Shown here piece by piece: positions 1 through 8,420 of a stretch of 41,397 nucleotides of DNA. The notes beneath the pieces are model-generated. The model ran no database searches, had not been told where the DNA came from, and was given only the letters and a program-made list of their open reading frames with translations. Positions within the stretch are counted from its first letter, which is position 1, and each line of letters starts with the position of its first letter. The position numbers were made by a program, and so were the translations under genes. Source of the DNA: Candidatus Acidianus copahuensis (GTDB lineage: Archaea; Thermoproteota; Thermoprotei_A; Sulfolobales; Sulfolobaceae). The stretch is from positions 1-41,397 of the forward strand of contig NZ_JFZT01000068.1 in assembly GCF_000632495.1 (NCBI RefSeq). The letters are read 5' to 3'.

Positions 1-1339
1 CTTTACGTTTATAAATCGTTAACCCCCCTCTTTGTAATACGCACTAGTCGCATTGAGACTCGCATTTTTACGTTTATTATCTCATAGAAAAAATTGGAAA
101 TTTACGCTTCTAATCTAGAACCATCCCTTATCATAAATAGAAAAGGGATCGACAAAACTTTTTAGTCAGATTAACTGATCTAACTAACACTTTTAATTTT
201 CCCTTCTTCAAAAGCTTATAACCCCTATATTAACCATAGCAATTTACGATACGATCCACGTTCATAATACCGAAAAGTGTTTAACGCACTTACTTTTCTC
301 CCTACTTTTCCTGCTTACTTCCATTTATTGTGTCTAAAACAAGACAAAATTATAGACAGCAGTCTATAAAAAGTTAAGTTATAATCAAAAAAAATGTTAT
401 CTAAATAATATTAATTATATATAAAAATGATATGTATCAATAATATCGTTAAATAGTAGTAAACTTTCTAACTTGCTAAGGATAAGGAATCACTGCGAAA
501 TGGTTGATAGACCTTCAAAATTTAACTCATCTCAATCTTGTTCATCTTATAATTTCACGTTATTAGGAAAGACAAGGCATGATACTCTGGTCGGTCATCC
601 TTTTTCTCTGCAGCACCTCCCCTTCCATTTAACTACGAAGCATGATACGGTAAGCAACAATTTCGTATAGAAATTACGAGACTAGTTTTGTCAGGCGTGT
701 TAAACAAGACTTTAATCGTGCTATAGATGAGGTAATTGTACTATACATTAATCTTCTATTAGGCCATGAAACGTGTTTTAGACATTTGGGTTAAGTTTTA
801 TCTTGGATTAAGATGAGGGATAGGTCTGTTGAGGGTTGTGGCTTAAGACTAGGATGTTGTTGAAGTTAAGGCTTTTTTATTAATGTGGACCTTAGGAGGA
901 ATCACTCTTTTTACTTTGATTTGCACTGCTTTCGTTTTAAGGAGGACGGTGTTAATGAGGTTGGTGATAGAGTTATGTCTTCAAGGAAAGGAGAGGTTGC
1001 TAGGATTAAGCGTAGGGTTATTGAGAGTGTAACGATTATTTTTACTTAGTATCATTTTTTCATTAAATAAACTTAATGAAACCTTTTCGCTCTCCATTAA
1101 AAAATTTGGTTAGACTTGAGATGCTTAGAAAGAGTATTGATAGTGTAGTTTACGTGTTCTCCAATTCCATTAAAGTGTATGAGAAAGGATTTAGTATGGA
1201 GTTTACCATTTAATGATTTATTTAGTCTGTTGCTCTTTCCAATATGGAATTAACGTCTATGGCTTGCGTTAGTTCCATGTCTTATTTAGTCTTCTGCTCT
1301 TTCAACTAAGTTTAAAAGTTAGTATTACCCCTTTTTTAT
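1..1339. other. Gene-poor region before the cas locus with decayed coding traces
   Basis: I see no intact gene here. Between about 900 and 1050 the + strand has roughly 50 open codons (reading ...NEVGDRVMSSRKGEVARIK...) ending at a stop, without a credible start, which looks like the tail of a decayed gene, possibly a transposase. A second open stretch ends at the TAA near 1214. The first 700 bases are AT-rich and only yield a 65-codon ORF with no family resemblance, which I do not regard as a gene. The final 120 bases hold a repeat pair described separately. Confidence 0.5.
1218..1303. repeat. Two 22-bp direct repeats with a 64-bp period, possible CRISPR remnant
   Basis: TTATTTAGTCTGTTGCTCTT.. 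at 1218-1239 recurs at 1282-1303 with only two adjacent substitutions (20 of 22 identical). The 64-base period and roughly 42-base unique middle match the repeat-plus-spacer size of Sulfolobales CRISPR arrays (repeats about 24-25, spacers about 38-42). The pair sits directly upstream of csa1, where an array or leader would be plausible. With only two copies it may equally be a chance tandem duplication. I do not recognise the repeat as a known family consensus. Confidence 0.35.
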
Positions 1340-2254
1340 ATGTTTTTTACTCTCTCCGACATTATAATTTACGCAAAAAGGGCTAAGAACACTCCTAGGG
1401 CTATAAGTGAAGAACTTAGAGGCTGGAAGTGGTCTGATCCCCCTGTCTTACCTCCTTCCTCTAGCTTTATTGGAGTTTCTGATATAACGGGCGGGCTCTG
1501 TCCAAATGGGAGGATAATATACTTGCGATATGTTGAAGGAGTAAGGGAACCGTCATCACCTGAATTGGGCAGAGGGTCGATCATCCATAGCGCGTATAGC
1601 AAAGGCATAGAAAACGTGAAAAAGTTAATTCTAGATGGAGAGACCAGAGGAGATAGGATTAGAACAGCAATGGCGGATGATCTTCCGATCTTGTTAAAGG
1701 AAATAAGTAGGTTCTCCAATGTACCGAACTATCAGGAAGTAGCAAAGTTGATTTGGAATCACGTATCTGACGTCTACTCTGTAGAGGTAGATAAGGTTAG
1801 AGGTAAGAGTCCGTTCCTTTCTAGGGATTCTTTAGTCTCCCTAGTTGTGCCATTTTACGTTGAGTTTCCGATAGACGGATCGCTTCTAGGTTTATCATCA
1901 AACTTAAGGGCAGACGCTTTCATACCTCAAATACCAATTATAGCTGAGATGAAAACGAGGAAGCCGAAGGAAGTATATTCCCTAACTTTAGCTGGTTATG
2001 CGTTAGCTTACGAAAGCGTTTATGAGGTGCCAATAGATTTTGGGCTTCTATGTTACGTAAGGGTTGATGAACAAAGTTCGATTGTTCAACCGAAGTGCGA
2101 CTTTAAGGTAATAAACGATAGACTAAGACAAGACTTTTTAGAGGAAAGGGATAGAAGACTTGAAATTAAGGAAAGGGGAGTTGATCCAGGTCTTCCAAAG
2201 TACTGTGAGGCGGACTGTCCTTTTTTAACTACTTGTGGGGGGAGGGTCAAGTGA
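1340..2254 (+). CDS. csa1: CRISPR-associated protein Csa1 (Cas4-family, type I-A adaptation)
   Basis: This 304-residue protein matches the Csa1 family, a Cas4-related iron-sulfur nuclease-like protein found only with type I-A systems and thought to act in spacer acquisition with Cas1, Cas2 and Cas4. Visible features are a Cys in the N-terminal GGLCPNGR segment and a C-terminal cluster (Cys289, Cys293, Cys299 in CEADCPFLTTC) that together would ligate an Fe-S cluster, plus a RecB-like core with IAEMKTRKP (acidic residue followed by a ..E.K motif). It begins at an ATG and its stop overlaps the GTG start of cas1 by four bases, so the two are translationally coupled. It appears intact, unlike cas1 downstream. 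Confidence 0.9.
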   Translation: MFFTLSDIIIYAKRAKNTPRAISEELRGWKWSDPPVLPPSSSFIGVSDITGGLCPNGRIIYLRYVEGVREPSSPELGRGSIIHSAYSKGIENVKKLILDGETRGDRIRTAMADDLPILLKEISRFSNVPNYQEVAKLIWNHVSDVYSVEVDKVRGKSPFLSRDSLVSLVVPFYVEFPIDGSLLGLSSNLRADAFIPQIPIIAEMKTRKPKEVYSLTLAGYALAYESVYEVPIDFGLLCYVRVDEQSSIVQPKCDFKVINDRLRQDFLEERDRRLEIKERGVDPGLPKYCEADCPFLTTCGGRVK

Positions 2255-3147
2255 AGTTTGTATTTGTTAAGGACTGGGGAGCTTTTCTAGGGGCAGAGAA
2301 AGGAATGTTTTACTGTAAGGTTAAAGGGAGAGAAATATGGAGGATTTCCCCAGCAGAGGTTAGGTCAATAATACTCCTATCTGATGCGATCATCTCGACG
2401 AATGCAATAAAATTGGCAAATGAGTTCGGAGTAGAGATGATATTTTTTGAAAGGGGGTAACCAGTAGCTAAGGTGATTAATGCAAAATATGGAGGTTCTA
2501 TGAGGGTTTGGTTAAACCAGTTAAAGACTTGGAAAAAGAGGAGATCGGAAATAGCTAGGGAGTTCGTAAGAGGAAAATTGCACAACCAGATGGTTGTGTT
2601 AAACTACTACAGGAGAAAGTACGACAAGGATCTAGTCAAGGAAATTGGAGAACTAGACAGGCTAAGAGGAGAAGTCCTAGGCTTGAATGACGTAAAAGAT
2701 ATAATGGGAAGAGAGGCTGAAGGAGCGAAGTGGTACTGGGAAGGCGTAAGAAAGATCCTTCCAAGTAGTCTGCATTTTAAGGCTAGACTAAAAAGAGGGG
2801 CAAAGGATACGTTCAACATTGCGTTAAACATTGGTTATGGTATGCTAAGATCAAGAGTATGGGGAGCTGTCATATCAGCGGGTTTAAATCCTTATGTTGG
2901 GTTCCTTCACTCCTTAAGGTCTGGTAGGGTTAGCTTGGTCTTTGACCTAATGGAGGAGTTTAGATCTCCCTTTGTGGATAAACCGCTAATATCCAAAGCT
3001 AGAGAAGATGCGGAGAAGGTAAAGGATGTTAAGGAGATTTATTCCCTTTTGTCCTCCTCCATTTTAGAGGAGGAGATCTACAGTCAAGCTAGAAAGCTTG
3101 CAGAGGCAATGGTAGATGGAGAGTACAGGCCTTATTTGTCTAGATAG
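2251..3147 (+). pseudogene. cas1: cas1 integrase interrupted by an in-frame TAA codon
   Basis: Cas1 is the metal-dependent integrase of the Cas1-Cas2 spacer acquisition complex. Reading from the GTG at 2251 (overlapping the csa1 stop) gives a full-length frame of 298 codons, but codon 70 (2458-2460) is TAA. Sequence on both sides is in the same frame and reads as normal Cas1: FFERG before and PVAKVINAKYGG after. The break is therefore a single substitution (an expected GAA or AAA codon), not an indel. The catalytic domain downstream is otherwise intact, with Glu157 in EGAKWYW, His220 in GFLHS and the acidic FDLMEEF segment at about 232-236. A GTG at 2473, preceded by a purine-rich AAGGGGGT, could allow reinitiation of the C-terminal part. 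It may be a recent inactivation, a split gene or a sequence error. Confidence 0.85.
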
Positions 3148-4198
3148 GGAAGAAATAAAGGGGCCTGCTTTAAGACATGAGGTAAAAAGACATGAAGTTT
3201 ATCTATGACTAAGTACGATCTACTCTGTACTGAACTTAGATCCAAGATCATAATAGGAAAAAAGATCTAAACAATAAAATTTAATTTAAAAAATTAGATT
3301 CTAATTATACAATTAAAGAAAACTTAAAGGGCTAGGGTGTTTGGTATTACTAACGGGATTGACATGAGTAGAAACGAAAATCTCCCAACTCACGTATAAT
3401 AAGAAAAACAAAGAGTAAATTATTTTCCATCTTGTAGTCCAAGGAAAGGAAAAGAAGTAGGCAAAACTCCTGTAAAAGCGATCTTAGCAAAAACGTTAGT
3501 TGAAAGTATGCCAAAGCATAACGTATCATCACAAATAGTTGGGAACTACGTTGAGGTACAAGAGTTAGAAAATGCCTGAGTAGAGAGTTTTTTACTATTA
3601 CGATTTTTGGTGAAGATAAAGAGAAGTTTTCAGTTATAACGTCTTTCTACTCTTTTTTCTATTTCCCTCTTTCTTAACATTTTTTAGTAAAATGAAGCTA
3701 ATTTGTTCGAAATGTTTCATCTTTTTAGGCTTTTTCATAACTTCTCCACCTTCTCCCATGTTTAGGTATCTAGGTTTCTTCCCTTTCCTCATTGCTATCC
3801 TTGTTATCTAACATTTTCTTCATAATCTAAGCGTGATCAAAGACTTCCAGCCTTCTATGTTAGATATTAGATCCTTTGCCGCCTTTTATCTACTTTTCCT
3901 AAGGTTCAAGATATTAAATTCTCCATTTTTTATCGCGTCGAATTATGAAGGCCTAGTACCCTGTTAGGTGTTCTGTTTGATATCCTTCAGCTTTTTGGTC
4001 TTTAGACTGAAGTAATCAAATGTTTTAAAAAAAAGATTGAATCCGTCCAAAATCCGATGCGAGATCTAATAGCCCTATAGATGAGTATATAATATCTTTT
4101 TCACATATTATTATGATGTTCACTGTAGCATTTTGGTCTAGGACCTATGCTAGTGACAATTACCTCCAACAGAAAAAGGGTTATTTCTTAGAGGTGAT
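3148..4198. other. Non-coding insertion between cas1 and cas2
   Basis: In Sulfolobales type I-A loci cas1 is normally followed closely by cas2. Here they are about 1 kb apart. No intact gene is visible. From about 3436 to 3577 the + strand stays open for some 47 codons (reading ...GKTPVKAILAKTLVESMPKH... and ending at a TGA near 3577) without a start, consistent with a fragment of a decayed, unidentified gene. Short imperfect hairpins occur at about 3209-3239 (CTAAG/CTTAG arms) and about 3985-4012 (CTTCAG/CTGAAG arms). The last 115 bases carry the cas2 promoter and leader. Confidence 0.6.
4086..4155 (+). promoter_or_regulatory. cas2 promoter with an inverted repeat in the leader
   Basis: A TATA element TATATAAT lies at 4086-4093. 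About 30 bases further on, an imperfect inverted repeat spans 4121-4155: TAGCAT at 4126-4131 pairs with ATGCTA at 4147-4152, and inside it GGTC pairs with GACC. The repeat would fall at or just after the predicted transcription start, so it could be a protein operator or an RNA hairpin in an approximately 80-nucleotide leader. A good Shine-Dalgarno (GAGGTGAT) directly precedes the cas2 ATG. Confidence 0.45.
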
Positions 4199-4504
4199 AT
4201 GTTGATTTACGTTGTGGTATATGACATTACTGATAACTTGGTGAGGGGAAGAGTTGCAGACTTTTTGAGGAGTAAAGGTTTAAAGAGGATTCAATATAGC
4301 GTATTTTCCGGAGAACTCTCGTCATCTCAACTTAAGGACGTTGAATCTGGTCTTTGGATGATAACTAGGAGGAAGAAAAAGCTAGATCTAGGAGAGAGGT
4401 TAAGCATTCTTATCTTCCCCTTGACTAATAATCAGTTTGATCAGAGGATTTTCATTGGACTAGGAAAGGAAAATGGTGGAGAGGGGGAGGAAATTCTGTG
4501 GTGA
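4199..4504 (+). CDS. cas2: CRISPR-associated endoribonuclease-fold protein Cas2
   Basis: This 101-residue protein starts MLIYVVVYDITDN, the hallmark first beta strand of Cas2 with its conserved aspartate (Asp9). It continues with the RGRVADFLRSKGLKRIQYSVF segment typical of the ferredoxin-like fold. Cas2 dimers scaffold Cas1 in the spacer integration complex. Length is normal for the family. The ATG at 4199 is preceded by a strong GAGGTGAT ribosome binding site. The gene has its own promoter because of the gap after cas1 and lies four bases before cas4. It looks intact, so cas2 and cas4 could still be expressed although cas1 is interrupted. Confidence 0.93.
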   Translation: MLIYVVVYDITDNLVRGRVADFLRSKGLKRIQYSVFSGELSSSQLKDVESGLWMITRRKKKLDLGERLSILIFPLTNNQFDQRIFIGLGKENGGEGEEILW

Positions 4505-4508
4505 TCTT

Positions 4509-5087
4509 ATGGAAGAAGGGTATATTACTGGGATCGATGTAAAGCACTTCACTTATTGCCCTTTAATTACCTACTACGAGAGAGTGATGCACTTCAGGGA
4601 AAGGGTTACTGAGGCAATGAAAAAAGGGGAGGAGGTGGACAAAGATGTTGCCCTTCAATTCGTCTATCCTACTTTAAAGCCTAAGGAAGTGGAGAGAAAG
4701 CCTTTCCTTTTCTCTAGAAAATGGAGGATCTCTGGCGTTCCAGATTTTCTACTAATATTTCCTGGATACGTCGTTCCCTTAGACGTAAAGGACACAGATA
4801 AGGTGAACAGGGATCACAAGTTACAGGTTTTCTTTTACTGTCTAATCCTAGAGGAAAACGGGAAGGTACCAAAGGCTGGTTTCTTGTATTACACTTCATT
4901 AAAAAAGTTGGTAATGTACGCGTACACTGCCGACGAAAGGAAGGAAGTTATTGAGTTCTTGGCTAGAATAAAGAATATAATTCAAGGAAAAAGGCCAAAA
5001 GTTAGGCAGCCTGTAAGTAAATGTGAAAACTGTGGATTTAGGCATGTCTGTAAACCGACCATTAGGGGTAAATTAGCCTACGCTTAA
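4509..5087 (+). CDS. cas4: CRISPR-associated Cas4 nuclease (Fe-S cluster exonuclease)
   Basis: Cas4 is a RecB-family nuclease that trims prespacers and helps choose PAM and orientation. The 192-residue product starts at the ATG four bases after the cas2 stop. A longer frame from 4473 would overlap cas2 and add residues unlike Cas4. Key residues seen are Cys17 (YCPL), the RecB core with GVPDFLL then PLDVKD (Asp and Glu/Asp-x-Lys), and a C-terminal Cys172, Cys175, Cys181 triad (CENCGFRHVC) completing the Fe-S ligands. No damage is visible. With csa1 this locus encodes two Cas4-like proteins, as is usual for type I-A. Confidence 0.93.
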   Translation: MEEGYITGIDVKHFTYCPLITYYERVMHFRERVTEAMKKGEEVDKDVALQFVYPTLKPKEVERKPFLFSRKWRISGVPDFLLIFPGYVVPLDVKDTDKVNRDHKLQVFFYCLILEENGKVPKAGFLYYTSLKKLVMYAYTADERKEVIEFLARIKNIIQGKRPKVRQPVSKCENCGFRHVCKPTIRGKLAYA

Positions 5088-5317
5088 GATCTTTACATCG
5101 TGTATGGGCTTTTTCAGATAGTAATTTGATGAATGCTTAATTTTCATTATTAGAACATTTTTATATAAATTAATTATATACGATATTAATTAAAAAGATC
5201 TATCAAGTGTCAATCAAATTCTTCAAAGCATGAATTCAACTGTATTACGCTAGCGCATTTCTCAATCTAAGGATCGCTACAAGAAAAATTAATAAAATAA
5301 AACTTAGTATATTAATC

Positions 5318-6553
5318 ATGACACAAGAAAAGGCGTTAATATCCATAATTGGAAAACCTTCTCAATATAAACAAACTTCATATAAATTTCAAGGTAATCA
5401 AGGCACTTACTACTTATCCTCTCAAATGCTAGACCAAGAAATTAATCCTAATTATAGGATATTAATAGCCGGGATGAGCCTACTGGACGATGTTAAGAAC
5501 TTTAACTGTAAAGATTACGAGACATGTTCCAATTTAGTTAAAGACTACTTAAAGGAAAATAGTAACGTGGATCATAACGTGGGTCCTTTCGCGAGAACTG
5601 CATCTAAAATTATTGTAACTCCAAACGTCTTTGGTAACAAGTATACTCAAAGTAAGCCCGGGCTAGACTTATACTTTAACTATGTATATAAGCAAGTTTT
5701 AGATTACTTACTATCGTTGGATAACGTAAGCGAAGTGCACTTAGATGTAACCCATGGGATAAACTATATGCCAGTCTTGGGTAAGGACGCAATAACTTTA
5801 GCCTTAAGCGTATATTCCATTCTTAAAAATAAGGAGGTAAATTTTTCTGTCTATAATTCTGATCCTTACGTCAAGGACGCCGTTCTAAATATTAATGTAA
5901 TTGAGAGATATACGCTTGACGTGAGAAGATCAATTAGCAATATAGTCTCACCCTTTTTCAACCAGAATATAGAAAATCTAATAAGTCCTAGCAAGGTAAT
6001 TGATGGAGGTCAGTGTTGGTATAAGCCAAAATTAATAATGAGAGTAGCTACCGCGCTAGCGTCTGGAAATTTTATCTATTTGGCAACAAAGGACATACGC
6101 GACGCACTTGAATGTGTAGAGAACAGCATATCCACCATTAATCTGAAAATGAGTAATAATTTAATAGAGTATTACCCGTCCCATAAAAGACAGTTGGTTA
6201 ACGTTCACGCTCTATGTAAAGTGGCGAACGACGTATTCTACAGGGGGAATGGAATAGCTCTAAAAGATCTTGAAGATCTCGCAAAAAAATATTCTCTTAA
6301 TGAGACAATTGAAATCCTAATACGCAATGAGATTAATTTAATTAAGCGCGTGGAGGACAGCATACCAGAAGATCCTAAGTTATTAGACATAATAATGGGA
6401 GGTGACGGATTGAAAAAATGTAACGCGGATAAGAGGAACTTGTTCGCTCACGGCAGTTTTGAAAGGAATGTAACTTACCTATGGAAAAGCAATGATGAGA
6501 TTTACGTGTCTTATCGCGATTGTTTAGACAATGTTGAAAATCAATTAAGATGA
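5318..6553 (+). CDS. csx1: Csx1 family CARF-HEPN ribonuclease
   Basis: Csx1 proteins bind cyclic oligoadenylate made by Cas10 through a CARF domain and then cleave RNA with a C-terminal HEPN domain. The 411-residue product has the N-terminal beta-strand start (ALISIIGKPSQY), the CARF motif DVTHGINY at 143-150, and a C-terminal HEPN R-x4-H motif (Arg373-NLFA-His378). Length fits the MJ1666/Csx1 family. It lies between the type I-A adaptation and interference modules rather than in the type III-D operon 20 kb away, but only the latter can supply its ligand. AT-rich upstream sequence with TATA-like elements and no Shine-Dalgarno suggests a leaderless transcript. It looks intact. Confidence 0.9.
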   Translation: MTQEKALISIIGKPSQYKQTSYKFQGNQGTYYLSSQMLDQEINPNYRILIAGMSLLDDVKNFNCKDYETCSNLVKDYLKENSNVDHNVGPFARTASKIIVTPNVFGNKYTQSKPGLDLYFNYVYKQVLDYLLSLDNVSEVHLDVTHGINYMPVLGKDAITLALSVYSILKNKEVNFSVYNSDPYVKDAVLNINVIERYTLDVRRSISNIVSPFFNQNIENLISPSKVIDGGQCWYKPKLIMRVATALASGNFIYLATKDIRDALECVENSISTINLKMSNNLIEYYPSHKRQLVNVHALCKVANDVFYRGNGIALKDLEDLAKKYSLNETIEILIRNEINLIKRVEDSIPEDPKLLDIIMGGDGLKKCNADKRNLFAHGSFERNVTYLWKSNDEIYVSYRDCLDNVENQLR

Positions 6554-6799
6554 AGTAAATATAGTCGATTATATCTTTAAGGTAATAACTCGTCCAACCA
6601 TTTCTATTAAGCCTCCTAAACAAGGAAGTGAAGGCTTACAAACGTTTCTAAAGATACGCCTTACATTCAACGTTACCTTTTCATTTTCGATTTAGTATAT
6701 ATAGTACCTTAATCTAAGAAAATTATGTACTCTTCAAATAAATTATGAATAATATTAGAAGTACATCTCCTCGCTGGATCACTAACTAAAATGGGCAAT

Positions 6800-6868
6800 T
6801 TAACTTAGAATTCAAGTTAACAATTAAATCTATTTAGAGTAATATAAGGAGCCGTAATCTTTTATAAT
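6800..6868 (+). promoter_or_regulatory. Promoter of the type I-A interference operon with an inverted repeat
   Basis: A TATA element (TTTATAAT, 6861-6868) is centred about 26 bases before the csa5 ATG, so the operon is probably leaderless. About 42 bases upstream of that box an inverted repeat has perfect 7-base arms, TTAACTT at 6800-6806 and AAGTTAA at 6814-6820, around AGAATTC. Its position fits an upstream operator. In related Sulfolobus systems the Csa3b protein controls this promoter. Assigning this repeat to Csa3b is inference. The rest of 6554-6799 holds nothing I recognise. Confidence 0.45.
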
Positions 6869-6889
6869 GTCTGTTCTTTATAAATAATT

Positions 6890-7408
6890 ATGCCTACACG
6901 AGAAGTCTCTAAAGTCATAGCTGTCTTGATAGCTGAAAACGGAAGCTATACATACGTAGATAAAATATCCCAAGCTCCGTCCAAAGCCCTGGCTCTAATG
7001 TCAATAAGGGATGCCCTTAGGGATTACCACTCCTTAGCTTCTAGGGGTACATTCTCGAACAACGTTGTTAAGGACTTTGCCTCATCCATTAACTTCGATC
7101 AAGTCACCAAAGAAATAGACAGTATAAGCCAAATAGACAACACCACTAAGTTAAGGGAGGAACTCTCCTTAATTTCTGCAGAAGCGTTGTCTCTTTCAGC
7201 AAGGCTCGCGTCCAATTATGACTACAAAATAGCTGACCAAATAGCTAAGTACGCTAAAGCAAATGGTGTCAAGACGGTTGAAGACCTAGAAAAGTTTATT
7301 GAATCTAATGTATCTAAAATTGCAAAGGATCTAGATCTAGATGAAGACAAGGTAAACTCTATTGGTAAGAATAAGCGTTTACTAAATTACGTATTTCAAG
7401 GTGAGTGA
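6890..7408 (+). CDS. csa5: Type I-A Cascade small subunit Csa5 (Cas11)
   Basis: Csa5 is the small helical subunit of the archaeal type I-A Cascade and interacts with displaced DNA and PAM-proximal regions. The 172-residue protein is mostly helical and begins MPTREVSKVIAVLIAENGSY, resembling Sulfolobus Csa5, which is about 150 residues. It is the first gene of a six-gene operon. Its stop overlaps the ribosome binding region of cas7 (GGTGAG at the 3' end of csa5). The start ATG sits at the distance from the TATA box expected for a leaderless mRNA. The assignment rests on position and general resemblance since the family is poorly conserved. Confidence 0.85.
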   Translation: MPTREVSKVIAVLIAENGSYTYVDKISQAPSKALALMSIRDALRDYHSLASRGTFSNNVVKDFASSINFDQVTKEIDSISQIDNTTKLREELSLISAEALSLSARLASNYDYKIADQIAKYAKANGVKTVEDLEKFIESNVSKIAKDLDLDEDKVNSIGKNKRLLNYVFQGE

Positions 7409-7409
7409 A

Positions 7410-8420
7410 ATGGTCTACGTTTCAGTAAGAGGTAGGGTATGGTTACAAGCTGAAGCAGCTAACATGGTTGAATCTGTAGGGAATTACGTAAAACATAGAA
7501 GAGCTCCCATAATAGTGAAGTCAGAAGAAGGTGACTATGTAACTTACTTTGTACCCACCATCTCTGGAGAGAGCGTAGCTCACGTATATCAGACGATCCT
7601 TGCAAAGAAGGCAGAAGGGGCAAAAGAGCCAGTTTGTTCGCTTTGTAAGAGGGGTATATTCCTAAAGAGCACTAACAAGGATGTTATAAAAGATGCTATT
7701 AGCTTTGAACCACCTAAGCCTCAGGGAAAGAAAGCTGACACAATCTCTATAGCTGACCAGATCGAAGAGGCAGTGATTAAAGGATGTACAGTGGAGGACG
7801 TAGGTGGCTTCTTATACGCTGATAAACCTAACGTGAAGAGGACCTCAAACTTCTATACTGGTTATATGGTACCAGTAAAGGAAGTGCTTTCAAGCGTATC
7901 AATTGACCCACAACTGCAGAGTAGATACGCTCTTGGTACGAAGTTTGTAGGTGTAGGGGAGAGTAATGCGTCAGGTCAGATGATCTATTACGTTGAAGTG
8001 TCCTCAGCTCTCTTCACTTTTGCGTTTGACCTAGATACTTCGCTTATAGGAAAGAGGACATTTAATGTGTCCAGTTATGGTAGTCCAGTTATCGAAGACC
8101 AGGATATAAAGGAGAGGTCGAAAGCATCTTTAGATGCGCTGAAGGAACTACTATTGGAGTTCCCCATTGGTGCAAAGAGGACTAGGTTCGATCCAGTTGA
8201 CAAGACATGGGAGTCCATAGCTATTGCAACGTCCGATGATGTGTGGACATTACCGTCGCCCTTCAGCAGCGATTACATAGAAAGGGCAAAGGCAAAAATT
8301 TCAAAGGTCTCCAACAACACTACGGTCTTCACATACCCAAAGAACAGCGGGATACAATCCTACGATACATTTGAGGAAGCTGTAATTAACGCCATAGAAG
8401 AGGCGAAGAAAAGGGTATGA
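7410..8420 (+). CDS. cas7: Type I-A Cascade backbone protein Cas7 (Csa2)
   Basis: Cas7/Csa2 forms the helical backbone that binds crRNA in the type I-A effector. The product of 336 residues starts MVYVSVRGRVWLQAEAANMV and contains NYVKHRRAPI, ISGESVAHVYQ and VGGFLYAD, segments characteristic of Csa2. I chose the ATG at 7410 because GGTGAG lies five bases upstream. A GTG at 7401 would add three residues. The gene overlaps cas5 by four bases (ATGA). No catalytic residues are expected. It looks complete for the family. Confidence 0.93.
   Translation: MVYVSVRGRVWLQAEAANMVESVGNYVKHRRAPIIVKSEEGDYVTYFVPTISGESVAHVYQTILAKKAEGAKEPVCSLCKRGIFLKSTNKDVIKDAISFEPPKPQGKKADTISIADQIEEAVIKGCTVEDVGGFLYADKPNVKRTSNFYTGYMVPVKEVLSSVSIDPQLQSRYALGTKFVGVGESNASGQMIYYVEVSSALFTFAFDLDTSLIGKRTFNVSSYGSPVIEDQDIKERSKASLDALKELLLEFPIGAKRTRFDPVDKTWESIAIATSDDVWTLPSPFSSDYIERAKAKISKVSNNTTVFTYPKNSGIQSYDTFEEAVINAIEEAKKRV

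Noticed and set aside
2..111. TTTACGTTTAT at 2-12 and 67-77 with a related TTTACGCTTCT at 101, spacing 65 then 34
   Set aside because: Only 11 bases match in an AT-rich region and the spacing is not regular, so it is not credible as a CRISPR array.
1369..1719. 116-codon ORF on the - strand
   Set aside because: Fully antisense to csa1, which has clear family motifs.
2310..2831. - strand ORFs over cas1
   Set aside because: Shadows of cas1 in the opposite frame without promoter or protein features.
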